NCBI GenBank assembly: GCA_003694225.1
Contig: RFKT01000062.1
Location: 1-11,464 of the forward strand
Direction: 5' to 3'
Length of the DNA: 11,464 nucleotides
DNA from: Candidatus Dadabacteria bacterium
Lineage (GTDB): Bacteria; Bdellovibrionota_C; UBA2361; J135
Program-made: the position numbers and the translations under genes
Notes under the pieces: model-generated
What the model was told of the DNA's origin: nothing
Seen by the model: the letters and a program-made list of their open reading frames with translations, nothing else
The model's database searches: none
In this document: one piece after another, positions 1 to 6,560 of the stretch
How positions within the stretch are numbered: the first letter of the stretch is position 1
Layout of the letters: each line of letters opens with the position of its first letter

Positions 1-1581
1 AAGCATAATCTGATCAAGCAAATCGTTAGCAACATTAATTAGTCTGGCAGAAGCCTCATACGCCTTTTGGTATTTAACCAAAGAAGCAAACTCTTCATCG
101 ATGCTTACTGCAGATACCTCATCCCTGTTATTTGCGGCTGCCTCATAATTACTCTCTGCCAAAGCCAGTTGGGTGTCCGAATTTGCCTTTTTATTCCCCA
201 CATAGGTGACCCCATCCCTATACACCTCTTCTATAGTCCCCGTATAGGTATAGCTACCAGCACTGTCACTGCTAAAGCTTGCAGACGTTGTCTGCAAAGC
301 TATAAGGGAAGAGAGGTTGCTTCCATCTCCAGGAGCGCCAGAGGTAGTACCCGCAGCTATATTTCTAGCATCACTAATGCCGAGCTTAAGTATACTTGAA
401 TAGTTTGTCACGCCGCTATGATTGCCGAGATCGTCAGGTACCCCATTCCCATCAGCATCTTTTGTGCCGCTAAAATCAAAATCAAAAAATCCATAAACTG
501 ATGGGTTGTTGCCGTCAAGATCTACAGCGTTTCCGCCTCCAAGGTAGGTATTGTTAAATGTAGTAAGAAGATATCTTGTTATAGCCTCTATCCTTGAAGC
601 CGCTGCAGGCAATACGCCGTTTCCTTCAAACGGTGATGTGTCACTAGAGTCATAAACCCCTCGTATACGCAAAAGCCCGGCGAGGGTTCCTTCACCAGAA
701 GAGAGGGTTGAAGTAAGGTTTACATGTGCGGGGCTCGATTCAGTGCCATAATTTATAACTACATAATACGGAACACTTCCCGAAAGTGAAACTGGCGAGG
801 TTGAGCCAGCAAATGAAGGTGAACGGGTTACTTCTAAATCCCTTGATATAGAGCCGTGCACAAGATCAATTCCGCCATCAAGGCTTACGTTTATAGAGCC
901 ATCGGAAAGCTCAGTCACAGAAAAGCTGATCTTTTCAGCAAGCTGCTCCAAAAGATGGTCTCTCATATCCCTCTCATCAGCAGCAACCGCGCCTGAGTTT
1001 TCCCTTTTTACAACCTTTTGGTTTAAATCTGCTATCTGGGCAGTCAGAGTATTGATTGTAGATATCTCTGTGGCAAGCCTGTTGTCAGCTTCATTCTGCA
1101 GATCTGAAATAGTGTTGTATGCAAGGTTTATGGAGTTTACCAAATCGTTGGCCCTTTCATAGAGATTTGCCCTAAGCTCCAAACTTGATGGATCTGCTGA
1201 GAGATCATTTAATGCGGAGAAGAAATCCGTCAAAGATGTACCGACTGTTTGGTATGTGCCGGTAAGATCAAAAAGATTTTCTATTCTGCTTATAAAGTCA
1301 TTTTCCGTAGATGCTGCCTCCTTTTCAGAGATCGTACCTCGCAGAGCAGAGTTTATATACTCATCTACACGCCTTTCAACGTCGCTTACCTTCACCCCAG
1401 AGCCTATGTTAAGACCCAATGAAGGCTCACCGAGTGTCTGGTTAGTTAACTGAACTGTGCGCCTAGCATAGCCGGGCGTATTTGCATTTGCAATATTGTT
1501 GGAAATACCGGCTAAAACTGCTTGCTGAGCATTTAAAGAGCTTATGGCTGTGTTAAAGATCTTTGTCCCAAATGTTGCCAC
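1..1581 (-). CDS. flgK: Flagellar hook-associated protein 1 FlgK (3' end cut by window)
   Basis: FlgK forms the first junction zone between the hook and the filament; it is exported by the flagellar type III system and acts outside the cell. From the GTG at 1581 there are 527 codons open to base 1 with no stop, so only the last few residues are missing. The N-terminus (MATFGTKIFNTAISSLNAQQ) is followed by the rod/hook signature SNNIANANTPGYARR. The C-terminus carries the matching signature DEEFASLVKYQKAYEASARL followed by INVANDLLDQIML. These are the two D0 helices expected of FlgK. The middle (about residues 200-450) is the variable, Gly/Ser/Asp-rich domain. The GTG start is supported by AAGGGGAG five bases upstream and by family alignment. 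It is last in this cluster; flgL usually follows but would lie outside the window. Confidence 0.95.
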   Translation of the reverse strand, partial: MATFGTKIFNTAISSLNAQQAVLAGISNNIANANTPGYARRTVQLTNQTLGEPSLGLNIGSGVKVSDVERRVDEYINSALRGTISEKEAASTENDFISRIENLFDLTGTYQTVGTSLTDFFSALNDLSADPSSLELRANLYERANDLVNSINLAYNTISDLQNEADNRLATEISTINTLTAQIADLNQKVVKRENSGAVAADERDMRDHLLEQLAEKISFSVTELSDGSINVSLDGGIDLVHGSISRDLEVTRSPSFAGSTSPVSLSGSVPYYVVINYGTESSPAHVNLTSTLSSGEGTLAGLLRIRGVYDSSDTSPFEGNGVLPAAASRIEAITRYLLTTFNNTYLGGGNAVDLDGNNPSVYGFFDFDFSGTKDADGNGVPDDLGNHSGVTNYSSILKLGISDARNIAAGTTSGAPGDGSNLSSLIALQTTSASFSSDSAGSYTYTGTIEEVYRDGVTYVGNKKANSDTQLALAESNYEAAANNRDEVSAVSIDEEFASLVKYQKAYEASARLINVANDLLDQIML

Positions 1582-1604
1582 TCAAACTCCCCTTAATAAA
1601 ATAA

Positions 1605-1618
1605 GCCGGCAAAAATTT
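1605..1618 (-). promoter_or_regulatory. Candidate sigma-28 -10 element upstream of flgK
   Basis: On the minus strand AAATTTTTGCCGGC lies with its GCCGG 25 bases before the flgK GTG. A very similar AAATTTGCCGGT precedes flgN. The sigma-28 (FliA) -10 consensus is GCCGATAA and flgK is a classic sigma-28-dependent late gene, so the position makes sense. The expected TAAA-type -35 is poor here (TCAA, with 14 rather than 15 intervening bases), so this is tentative. Confidence 0.25.
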
Positions 1619-1651
1619 CCTTTTTTGACCGCAAATTCCTTGCGACAACAC

Positions 1652-1669
1652 GCATAATAGAAATTATGC
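1652..1669. repeat. Perfect 7-bp hairpin between flgN and flgK
   Basis: GCATAAT (1652-1658), a 4-base loop AGAA, then ATTATGC (1663-1669): a perfect inverted repeat in the 113-bp flgN-flgK gap. A second, smaller one, CGCAA-ATTCC-TTGCG, lies at 1630-1644. On the transcribed minus strand neither is followed by a T-run, so these do not look like intrinsic terminators. They could be an mRNA processing or stability structure, or a protein-binding palindrome upstream of the candidate flgK promoter. Confidence 0.5.
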
Positions 1670-1694
1670 AATAGCTGTGCCTTCCATGGGCAAT

Positions 1695-2225
1695 TTAAGC
1701 TGTTCTTGCTATATGACGAGCACTCCTTGCTACAGGCACCTGATGCCTTTTTACACGCCCGTTTGGCATATACATAGTATTTAAATCATAAGTTGCAGAG
1801 ACTATCGCTGAGAGGGAGCCGCTTACAAGCTTCATGGAAAAACCCACGATACCTTCAAGCTCTTTTGTCTTATTTTTTGAGATGCTTATTAGCTCCTTTA
1901 ATATCGCTGCGGCTTTTTTTACCCGTTCCCTGTCCTTTCCTCCCATAACAGTATCCGCAAGCTTTGTAATCTTCACAGAATTAAGGTTAAGCTTCTCTTC
2001 TTTTAGTATTTTCTTAACGATCTCTATTCTCTCTCTCTGAGAAGAGAGAATTTTCTGTGTGAGATCCTCCCTCTTTTTTGAAAGCTTCTTAACATCATCT
2101 GTCCTGAACTTAACTACAGCTTCCTTTTCCTGCTGTACAAGTGCTATATATTGTCTCTGGTGCCTCGCTTCGCTTTCAAGGGAAGCCACTAAAGCCTCAA
2201 CCAAAGGGTGGTTTCTCTTTAACAT
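1695..2225 (-). CDS. flgN: FlgN-family flagellar export chaperone
   Basis: FlgN is a small, mostly helical cytoplasmic chaperone that binds the C-terminal helices of FlgK and FlgL and hands them to the export gate. The 176 residues fit the family in size. The protein is almost entirely helical, with long heptad-like runs rich in Lys, Glu and Gln (about residues 10-130) including QRQYIALVQQEKEAVVKFRT and DLTQKILSSQRERIEIVKKI. There is no signal peptide or membrane segment. The basic tail after about residue 150 (RVKRHQVPVARSARHIARTA) is less typical. The ATG at 2225 has AGAGG six bases upstream. The strongest support is position: it lies between flgM and flgK, the usual place of flgN. FlgN proteins diverge greatly, so the call rests on the helical pattern and on synteny. 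Confidence 0.82.
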   Translation of the reverse strand: MLKRNHPLVEALVASLESEARHQRQYIALVQQEKEAVVKFRTDDVKKLSKKREDLTQKILSSQRERIEIVKKILKEEKLNLNSVKITKLADTVMGGKDRERVKKAAAILKELISISKNKTKELEGIVGFSMKLVSGSLSAIVSATYDLNTMYMPNGRVKRHQVPVARSARHIARTA

Positions 2226-2246
2226 AATACGCCTCTACAAAATCCT

Positions 2247-2270
2247 ACCGGCAAATTTGTCCCGGAAAGT
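2247..2270 (-). promoter_or_regulatory. Candidate sigma-28-like promoter and near-palindrome upstream of flgN
   Basis: On the minus strand GCCGGTAG matches six of eight bases of the sigma-28 -10 consensus GCCGATAA. TAGACTTT, which matches six of eight of TAAAGTTT, lies upstream, but the spacer is 13 bases instead of the usual 11. The same bases form a near-palindrome, CCGG-CAAATTTG-TC-CCGG (2248-2265). The GCCGG core ends 23 bases before the flgN start and recurs before flgK. The site may be a promoter, an operator, or both. Confidence 0.3.
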
Positions 2271-2343
2271 CTAAAAAAACCTCTTCTTCTCAAAATTATG
2301 CATATTCTGTACCTACTTAAAGCAATGCTCACTCAAAAAACCA

Positions 2344-2371
2344 ATTATAAATTTAAAGGGTTAAGGTGCAA
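2344..2371 (-). promoter_or_regulatory. Candidate sigma-70 promoter upstream of flgN
   Basis: On the minus strand a perfect -10 TATAAT (2344-2349) lies 16 bases downstream of TTGCAC (2366-2371), which matches only three of six bases of the -35 consensus. The site is about 120 bp before flgN, inside the 437-bp gap. An extra promoter here would make sense because flgN lies far from flgM. The region is AT-rich, so a chance match is quite possible. Confidence 0.25.
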
Positions 2372-2421
2372 CAAGGGGGGCTTCAGTACCTTTGTGTATG
2401 CAGGCAAGATACTCGCTTTCT

Positions 2422-2510
2422 GCAATCAGCTATCAGCAATCAGAAGTGGAAAGCTACTCTCTGATTCCGATTTCTGAGCTCTGATTCTGATCTCCTATCT
2501 CTCTGATTTC
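2422..2510. repeat. Degenerate CTGATT / AATCAG repeat cluster
   Basis: GCAATCAG occurs twice 14 bp apart (2422-2429 and 2436-2443). CTCTGATT occurs three times at intervals of about 20 and 22 bp (2459-2466, 2479-2486, 2501-2508). The two word types are reverse complements in their cores, so AATCAGA (2438-2444) can pair with TCTGATT (2460-2466). The block is non-coding in all frames examined and does not resemble its neighbours in composition. It looks like a decayed short tandem or inverted repeat. It is too irregular and too short for a CRISPR array. Confidence 0.65.
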
Positions 2511-2608
2511 TATACTCTCATCACAGATTCAGGGACAAACTCTGGTACATACCAAACACATGGACTTGTAGCGCTGTGAAGCAGTAAATTTCAAAGGCAG
2601 CTAGATCG

Positions 2609-2655
2609 GCGGGTTTTTCAAACTCCGCATGTCGCCTTAACGAAAAACGGACGGC
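2609..2655. repeat. Two adjacent hairpins just downstream of flgM
   Basis: The first hairpin is GCGGGTTT (2609-2616), loop TTC, AAAC-T-CCGC (2620-2628): eight pairs with one bulged base. Two bases later, GTCGCC (2631-2636) pairs with GG-A-CGGC (2649-2655) around a 12-base loop: six pairs with one wobble and one bulge. In the flgM transcript they begin about eight bases after the stop codon. No T-run follows on the minus strand, so they do not make a standard intrinsic terminator. They may protect the flgM 3' end, or be part of a structured RNA or a repeat element. No known riboswitch consensus was recognised. Confidence 0.55.
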
Positions 2656-2662
2656 TTTCCAA

Positions 2663-2959
2663 CTATAACATTAGATCTTCTATAACCTTGCGCGCTACCG
2701 CCTTAGAATCTGGCCGATACTGTCCAGAGGAGATCGCCTTTTTAAAGTGCTCTACCTTATCAGGCCTTACACTTTCAGTAAGCGGTTTAGCCATAGCGTT
2801 TATCTCTTTGGCTAAAGCAGAGATCTCAACGTCTCCTTTGTGGTTTCTTGGAATGGCCCTGCTTCTGGCATCCTGAGATATCTTTTTATTTGCCTGCTTG
2901 GAGGATGGTTTAAGCTTTAGCGCATCTTCCGGATTAAGTCTTTTTCCTTCAACTTTCAT
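2663..2959 (-). CDS. flgM: Anti-sigma-28 factor FlgM
   Basis: FlgM binds and inhibits the flagellar sigma factor FliA (sigma-28) until the hook-basal body is complete, then is exported so that late genes switch on. From the ATG at 2959 the protein is 98 residues, close to the usual length of about 97. The first residues (MKVEGKRLNPEDALKLKPSS) resemble the disordered, exported N-terminus of the family. The C-terminal half is the sigma-binding region: ISALAKEINAMAKPL, then RPDKVEHFKKAISSGQY and DSKAVARKVIEDLML, which match the helix-turn-helix pattern of FlgM (RxxKVxxLKxxIxxGxY...). The frame stays open upstream to a TTG at 3025, but that 22-residue extension has no family counterpart. The Shine-Dalgarno at 2959 is modest (GGAG ten bases upstream). 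Its presence implies a FliA elsewhere in the genome. Confidence 0.88.
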   Translation of the reverse strand: MKVEGKRLNPEDALKLKPSSKQANKKISQDARSRAIPRNHKGDVEISALAKEINAMAKPLTESVRPDKVEHFKKAISSGQYRPDSKAVARKVIEDLML

Positions 2960-3079
2960 CTCTATTCCACTCCATTGATTCAGTAAAGAAACTCCCTCTT
3001 CTAATATTATGATGCTCTGAGCCAACTATGTAGCCATCTATTTTCCTATATTTATACTATCATAACATCCTTTAATTAC

Positions 3080-3457
3080 TTATTTATTCTCTAACTTCCT
3101 AATATCTCTAGCTATAATTTCTCTTATTCCAACCCCCTCTCCCTTAGATATCTCATCAGCTAGGGCCTCATTGAACATATCTCTATAGATCTCGGCTTCA
3201 TTGCTGCCACCAAAGATCCCCCCTTCAGGAACACTCTTCCACATTGATTTTAGCATCTCATGTAAAAGCATCGCCTCAAACTGTCGGGAAGCTTCTTCTA
3301 TCTGCTGGCTTTTCTTAACATCACCGCTATCAGAAGAAGCCCCTCCTTTCTTGCGAATCTCAGCCAAGTTTTGTTTCAGCCTCTTCGCCCTAAGAGCCGC
3401 AGCATTCATCCCAGCTATTGAAACCATATTTGAGATATCGCCCGCCCCGCCGCTCAT
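3080..3457 (-). CDS. flgJ: FlgJ-type rod-binding protein, rod-binding domain only
   Basis: The N-terminal domain of FlgJ caps the growing rod in the periplasm and is needed for rod assembly. The 125 residues contain the rod-binding signature from about residue 53: EEASRQFEAMLLHEMLKSMW, then GGIFGGSNEAEIYRDMFNEA and LADEISKGEGVGIREIIARD. Enterobacterial FlgJ is about 310 residues and has a C-terminal glucosaminidase that opens the peptidoglycan. That domain is absent here and the gene ends normally after the rod domain, as in many non-enteric bacteria. AAGGAG precedes the ATG by five bases. It starts 19 bp after the flgI stop, so the two are co-transcribed. A separate lytic enzyme must do the wall-opening step. 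Confidence 0.92.
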   Translation of the reverse strand: MSGGAGDISNMVSIAGMNAAALRAKRLKQNLAEIRKKGGASSDSGDVKKSQQIEEASRQFEAMLLHEMLKSMWKSVPEGGIFGGSNEAEIYRDMFNEALADEISKGEGVGIREIIARDIRKLENK

Positions 3458-3476
3458 TTATACTCCTTACAGAAAA

Positions 3477-4574
3477 CTACATAACCACCAACTCAGCATT
3501 AAGGGCGCCAGCCCTCTTCAACGCGTTAAATATAGAGATAAGATCTCTCGGAGTTGCCCCCAAGCTGTTTAAAGCATCCACAAGCTCCCGCAAAGTGACA
3601 GACTTTTTCACTACAGCAAAATTTCCCCCCTCTTCGCTTACCTTTATATCTGCATTCGTCACAACCTGAGTTTGGCCGGTTTGTGCTAATGGCGGAGGTT
3701 GAGAAACCTGCGTTTCACTCCTTACTGTGATATGAAGATTTCCGTGCGCCAAAGCAATAGTATTAATAGTTACATTCTCCCCTATGATTATCGTGCCTGT
3801 ACGCTCATTTACAACCACCTTGGCGCCTACGTCCTGTTCTACCTGTATCGCCTCAAGCTGAGCCACGAGCCCTATTGGGTCTGGCGCATATTTGCCAGTA
3901 ATAGGCACCTCTACCGACGCAGCGTCAACAGCCCGCGCTAGTGGCTTGCCAAAAAAGAGATTTATCTCGCGCACCACACGGGTCATTGTGGTAAAATCAG
4001 GATGCCGCAACACAATTCTTATCCTCTTAGATTGGAAGAGATCAAAAGGTATTGCCCTTTCAACTATGGCACCTTCCGCTATGATTCCAACTGTAGGATG
4101 GTTCTTCTGGGCTGAGTCTCCACCAGCTCCCACCGCAAAACCTCCAACTGTAACGGAACCTTGTGCTACTGCATACACATTGCCATCTGCACCTTTAAGT
4201 GGAGTAAAAACAAGCATTCCGCCCTCAAGGCTTTTTGCATCTCCGAGTGAAGACACTGTTACATCAATATGGGTTCCCGGCCTAACAAATGGGGGGAGCT
4301 CTGCCGTGACCATCACAGCGGCAACATTCTTTACCTTCAGATCGTCTGGCTCAACCCTTACACCCATCTTTTCAAGCATGTTTGAAAGGCTCTGGACAGC
4401 GAAATCCACCCCGTTCCCATCTCCAGTCCCATTCAATCCGACAACAAGGCCGTATCCAAACAGTTGATTACCTCTTACGCCTTCTATATCAGCAATATCC
4501 TTTAACCGAGCCCCATAAGCATATGCTGTACAAAAGAAGGCTAACACAAAAGATAAGTAGAAAATTCTCTTCAT
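3477..4574 (-). CDS. flgI: Flagellar P-ring protein FlgI
   Basis: FlgI assembles the P ring around the distal rod in the periplasmic peptidoglycan layer. The 365 residues equal the length of Salmonella FlgI. A Sec signal peptide is clear (MKRIFYLSFVLAFFCTAYAYGA), followed by the hallmark start of the mature protein, RLKDIADIEGVRGNQLFGYG and LVVGLNGTGDG. Other conserved blocks are FAVQSLSNMLEKMGV, NVAAVMVTAELPPFVRPGT, TPLKGADGNVYAVAQG and, near the C-terminus, TLRELVDALNSLGATPRDLI with ending LKRAGALNAELVVM. The ATG at 4574 is preceded by GTGGAGAT. The gene starts 13 bp after flgH. Export is Sec-dependent, unlike the rod and hook proteins; FlgA, encoded two genes upstream, is its assembly chaperone. 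Confidence 0.97.
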   Translation of the reverse strand: MKRIFYLSFVLAFFCTAYAYGARLKDIADIEGVRGNQLFGYGLVVGLNGTGDGNGVDFAVQSLSNMLEKMGVRVEPDDLKVKNVAAVMVTAELPPFVRPGTHIDVTVSSLGDAKSLEGGMLVFTPLKGADGNVYAVAQGSVTVGGFAVGAGGDSAQKNHPTVGIIAEGAIVERAIPFDLFQSKRIRIVLRHPDFTTMTRVVREINLFFGKPLARAVDAASVEVPITGKYAPDPIGLVAQLEAIQVEQDVGAKVVVNERTGTIIIGENVTINTIALAHGNLHITVRSETQVSQPPPLAQTGQTQVVTNADIKVSEEGGNFAVVKKSVTLRELVDALNSLGATPRDLISIFNALKRAGALNAELVVM

Positions 4575-4587
4575 CTTATCTCCACCA

Positions 4588-5586
4588 TTAAAATGGCCAC
4601 AAGCTCCTTATAAGCCGCCCAAACCATCCTTCTTGCTGCAGATCCCCAAGCTGTCCCCTTCCGTAATAGTCGATGCGCATATTTGCCACTCGGGTAGACA
4701 TAACAACATTGTCAGATGATATATCTCGAGGCCTTACAAGCCCTGTAAGCACCATTATCTGCTCTTCATCATTGACGGCAATAATCTTTGTTCCCTCTAT
4801 ACGCAAGATTCCTGAAGGAAGCACCTCTACAACCATGCATGAAATATCTCCTTTTAAGCTTCCCTTCCTAATAGTCTCTCCTTCTCCCTTATAGTCATTT
4901 TGCACTTTTGCATTTATAAGATTGTCAAGAGAAAGGTCTCCGTGAGACCCTGCTTGCCTTTCAGCCAGACCCAATAGATTTTCTATAGCAGCTTTTACTG
5001 TGGACTTGGACTTCACTTCAGTGTCAGCCTCTTTCTTTCCTTCTGTCTTCTCAACTATCTTTACAGTAATAAGATCCATAGGCTGCCACGCCCTTATATC
5101 TCGGAAGAACTCTTGGTTATTCCCCCCGTTCCTCCATAGGCTTGCTGTCTGCCCTGGATCCCCAAGGCTTAAAGGTCCATTATAATCCGCTGGATTAAGT
5201 CCTGCTGGGCCATAAGGATAAAGCTGCATAGAGCCAACCGCACTCTGGCTAAGCTCAGCCATTGGCCCCTTCGGAGGTTTAAAGCCGGGAATGGCAGACT
5301 TGATAAACCTCCTCTTTCGCGCAATCTCCGGATCTGCTGCTTTCACTGGAAGTGGCCTTGAATTTTCAAGGTATACCCTCCTTTTCGACTCAGCATTCGC
5401 CTCTTCCGCCCTACGCTTTGCAACCTCATGGGCGTTTATATGGAAACCAGACGGATTTTTAATTTTATTTGAATATTCTATCGCCGGAACCAACGGATGA
5501 GCAGGCTTTAAGTGCGGCCTGCCGCACGATGAAACGGCAAGAACCGCAAACAATGCCGCCACTAAATCCAATAACCTTCTTTCCAT
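4588..5586 (-). CDS. flgH: Flagellar L-ring lipoprotein FlgH with long N-terminal linker
   Basis: FlgH is an outer-membrane lipoprotein that forms the L ring, the bushing for the rod. The N-terminus has a hydrophobic stretch ending in VSSC, a lipobox with Cys21 as the lipidation site. The FlgH core starts near residue 147 with TASLWRNGG...EFFRDIRAWQPMDLITVKIVEKTEG. It continues through KGSLKGDISCMVVEVLPSGI and LRIEGTKIIAVNDEEQIMVL, and ends with TGLVRPRDISSDNVVMSTRV and MRIDYYGRGQLGDLQQEGWF. The protein is 332 residues against about 230 in Salmonella. The extra length is a Pro-, Lys- and Arg-rich, probably unstructured stretch between Cys21 and about residue 147. The start lies four bases after the flgA stop, and the GAGGTAGAGGG just before the ATG overlaps the end of flgA. 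Confidence 0.95.
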   Translation of the reverse strand: MERRLLDLVAALFAVLAVSSCGRPHLKPAHPLVPAIEYSNKIKNPSGFHINAHEVAKRRAEEANAESKRRVYLENSRPLPVKAADPEIARKRRFIKSAIPGFKPPKGPMAELSQSAVGSMQLYPYGPAGLNPADYNGPLSLGDPGQTASLWRNGGNNQEFFRDIRAWQPMDLITVKIVEKTEGKKEADTEVKSKSTVKAAIENLLGLAERQAGSHGDLSLDNLINAKVQNDYKGEGETIRKGSLKGDISCMVVEVLPSGILRIEGTKIIAVNDEEQIMVLTGLVRPRDISSDNVVMSTRVANMRIDYYGRGQLGDLQQEGWFGRLIRSLWPF

Positions 5587-5590
5587 CCCT

Positions 5591-6556
5591 CTACCTCACA
5601 TCTATCCTGACTATGCCTGGCTCTGCAATTCTAGCCATAATGACTCTGTGCGAGTCCTCGTTTCTAACCCTAATAAGATCTCCCTTTATCCCCTCCTGTA
5701 TAGCTATTCCTGTGGCAGTGGCGGTAAGAAGCCCCTTTTCATAGATCACAGTAACCCTCTCGCCTGTTTTAATAAGAGGGGGAATACGGAGCTCCCGCTT
5801 CCTAAACACCTGGCCGGATTTTATCTGCCTTCTTACTTCCCTTCCAAGCACCTCCTCTGGGTAAACGATAATGTCAGGAGGAAGGGCTTTTATATTAAGC
5901 CGCGCCAAAGCCACATCCCCTTCACCAACAACCTGTCCCTTTCTAATTGAATACCGGGCGATGGGGACATTAACCCATTTTTCTAAGAGAGCCTTAACTA
6001 AAAAGGAATAATGCTCTGTACCTTCCGGCAAAACCGCTGTAATCCTATAAGCTCCTTCTCTTCCCTCTCCACTTATCTGATCGACCTTTAGAGCTATCTC
6101 TCCGCTTGGAACCTCGAGGGCCTTGTCAATAATCACCCTGCTAACCAAAGTGCCGGGATCAGTTTTTCTAAGAAATTCCTGAATTGCCGCTTTAATTTCA
6201 TCTTGCGATAAAATCCTTGAATCCCTCTTTACTACAAAGGTTTTAGGGAGAAAATATCCTACTGAATCAAGGGTTATGCCGCTTTCTCTAATTGCGCTAA
6301 GAACAGTTGACGCCTTTACAGTAGCCTTCCTGCCGGCTGTAGGGCTATCTCCTATTTTAACCTTTGCAATACGCGCCGCCTTTTCCTTAAAGCCTTCCCC
6401 TGCTTTTATTTCTGCGATATCTCCGACAGTAAATTCACTCCCTTGCACAACAGAAACCTCCCTTCCAATAATGCGGACACCATACCTTCTATCTGCCGCA
6501 GAGGTTTGCAACATCCCAAAAAAGAGGATGAACAATATAGAAATAGTGCGTTTCAT
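5591..6556 (-). CDS. flgA: Flagellar P-ring assembly chaperone FlgA
   Basis: FlgA is a periplasmic chaperone required for FlgI to polymerise into the P ring. The 321 residues start with a signal peptide (MKRTISILFILFFGMLQTSA) and cleavage is likely near SAA-DRR. The middle carries the SAF-type domain: YSIRKGQVVGEGDVALARLN, then VYPEEVLGREVRRQIKSGQV and FRKRELRIPPLIKTGERVTV. It is followed by the C-terminal FlgA block GLLTATATGIAIQEGIKGDL and IRVRNEDSHRVIMARI. It is longer than enteric FlgA (about 220) because of an extra N-terminal domain, as is common outside the enterics. It starts four bases after flgG, with AAGAGGTAG upstream inside the end of flgG. Its place directly before flgH and flgI groups the ring-assembly functions. 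Confidence 0.93.
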   Translation of the reverse strand: MKRTISILFILFFGMLQTSAADRRYGVRIIGREVSVVQGSEFTVGDIAEIKAGEGFKEKAARIAKVKIGDSPTAGRKATVKASTVLSAIRESGITLDSVGYFLPKTFVVKRDSRILSQDEIKAAIQEFLRKTDPGTLVSRVIIDKALEVPSGEIALKVDQISGEGREGAYRITAVLPEGTEHYSFLVKALLEKWVNVPIARYSIRKGQVVGEGDVALARLNIKALPPDIIVYPEEVLGREVRRQIKSGQVFRKRELRIPPLIKTGERVTVIYEKGLLTATATGIAIQEGIKGDLIRVRNEDSHRVIMARIAEPGIVRIDVR

Positions 6557-6560
6557 TCCA

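Larger units (their letters stand above)
2226..2662. other. 437-bp non-coding gap between flgM and flgN
   Basis: No convincing gene lies here on either strand. From the flgM side it holds two hairpins (2609-2655), a TCACAG/CTGTGA inverted pair (2521-2526 and 2574-2579), a TGGTA-CA-TACCA palindrome inside that pair, the CTGATT/AATCAG cluster, a candidate sigma-70 promoter and the candidate flgN promoter. TTTGTCCC (2256-2263) and GGGACAAA (2532-2539) form an 8-bp inverted repeat spanning 284 bp. The gap is striking because most other genes of this cluster are 4-20 bp apart. It is either a regulatory leader for flgN-flgK or an inserted, decayed repeat element. Confidence 0.7.

Noticed and set aside
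67..399. 110-codon plus-strand open frame
   Set aside because: It is antisense to the 3' part of flgK, whose translation is clearly conserved.
1630..1669. Intrinsic terminator between flgN and flgK
   Set aside because: The two small hairpins have no T-run on the minus strand, and flgK follows in the same direction.
2422..2510. CRISPR array
   Set aside because: The repeat units are only 6-8 bp, unevenly spaced and in both orientations; there are no unique spacers of regular length and no cas genes.
2601..2660. Integron attC site or c-di-GMP riboswitch in the hairpin region
   Set aside because: GTTAAGG resembles but does not fit the attC core GTTRRRY, and there is no matching partner core or integrase. 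The conserved bases of the c-di-GMP-I aptamer are absent on both strands.
3892..4467. 191-codon plus-strand open frame
   Set aside because: It lies antisense to the strongly conserved flgI and has no recognisable domain; it is a shadow of flgI.
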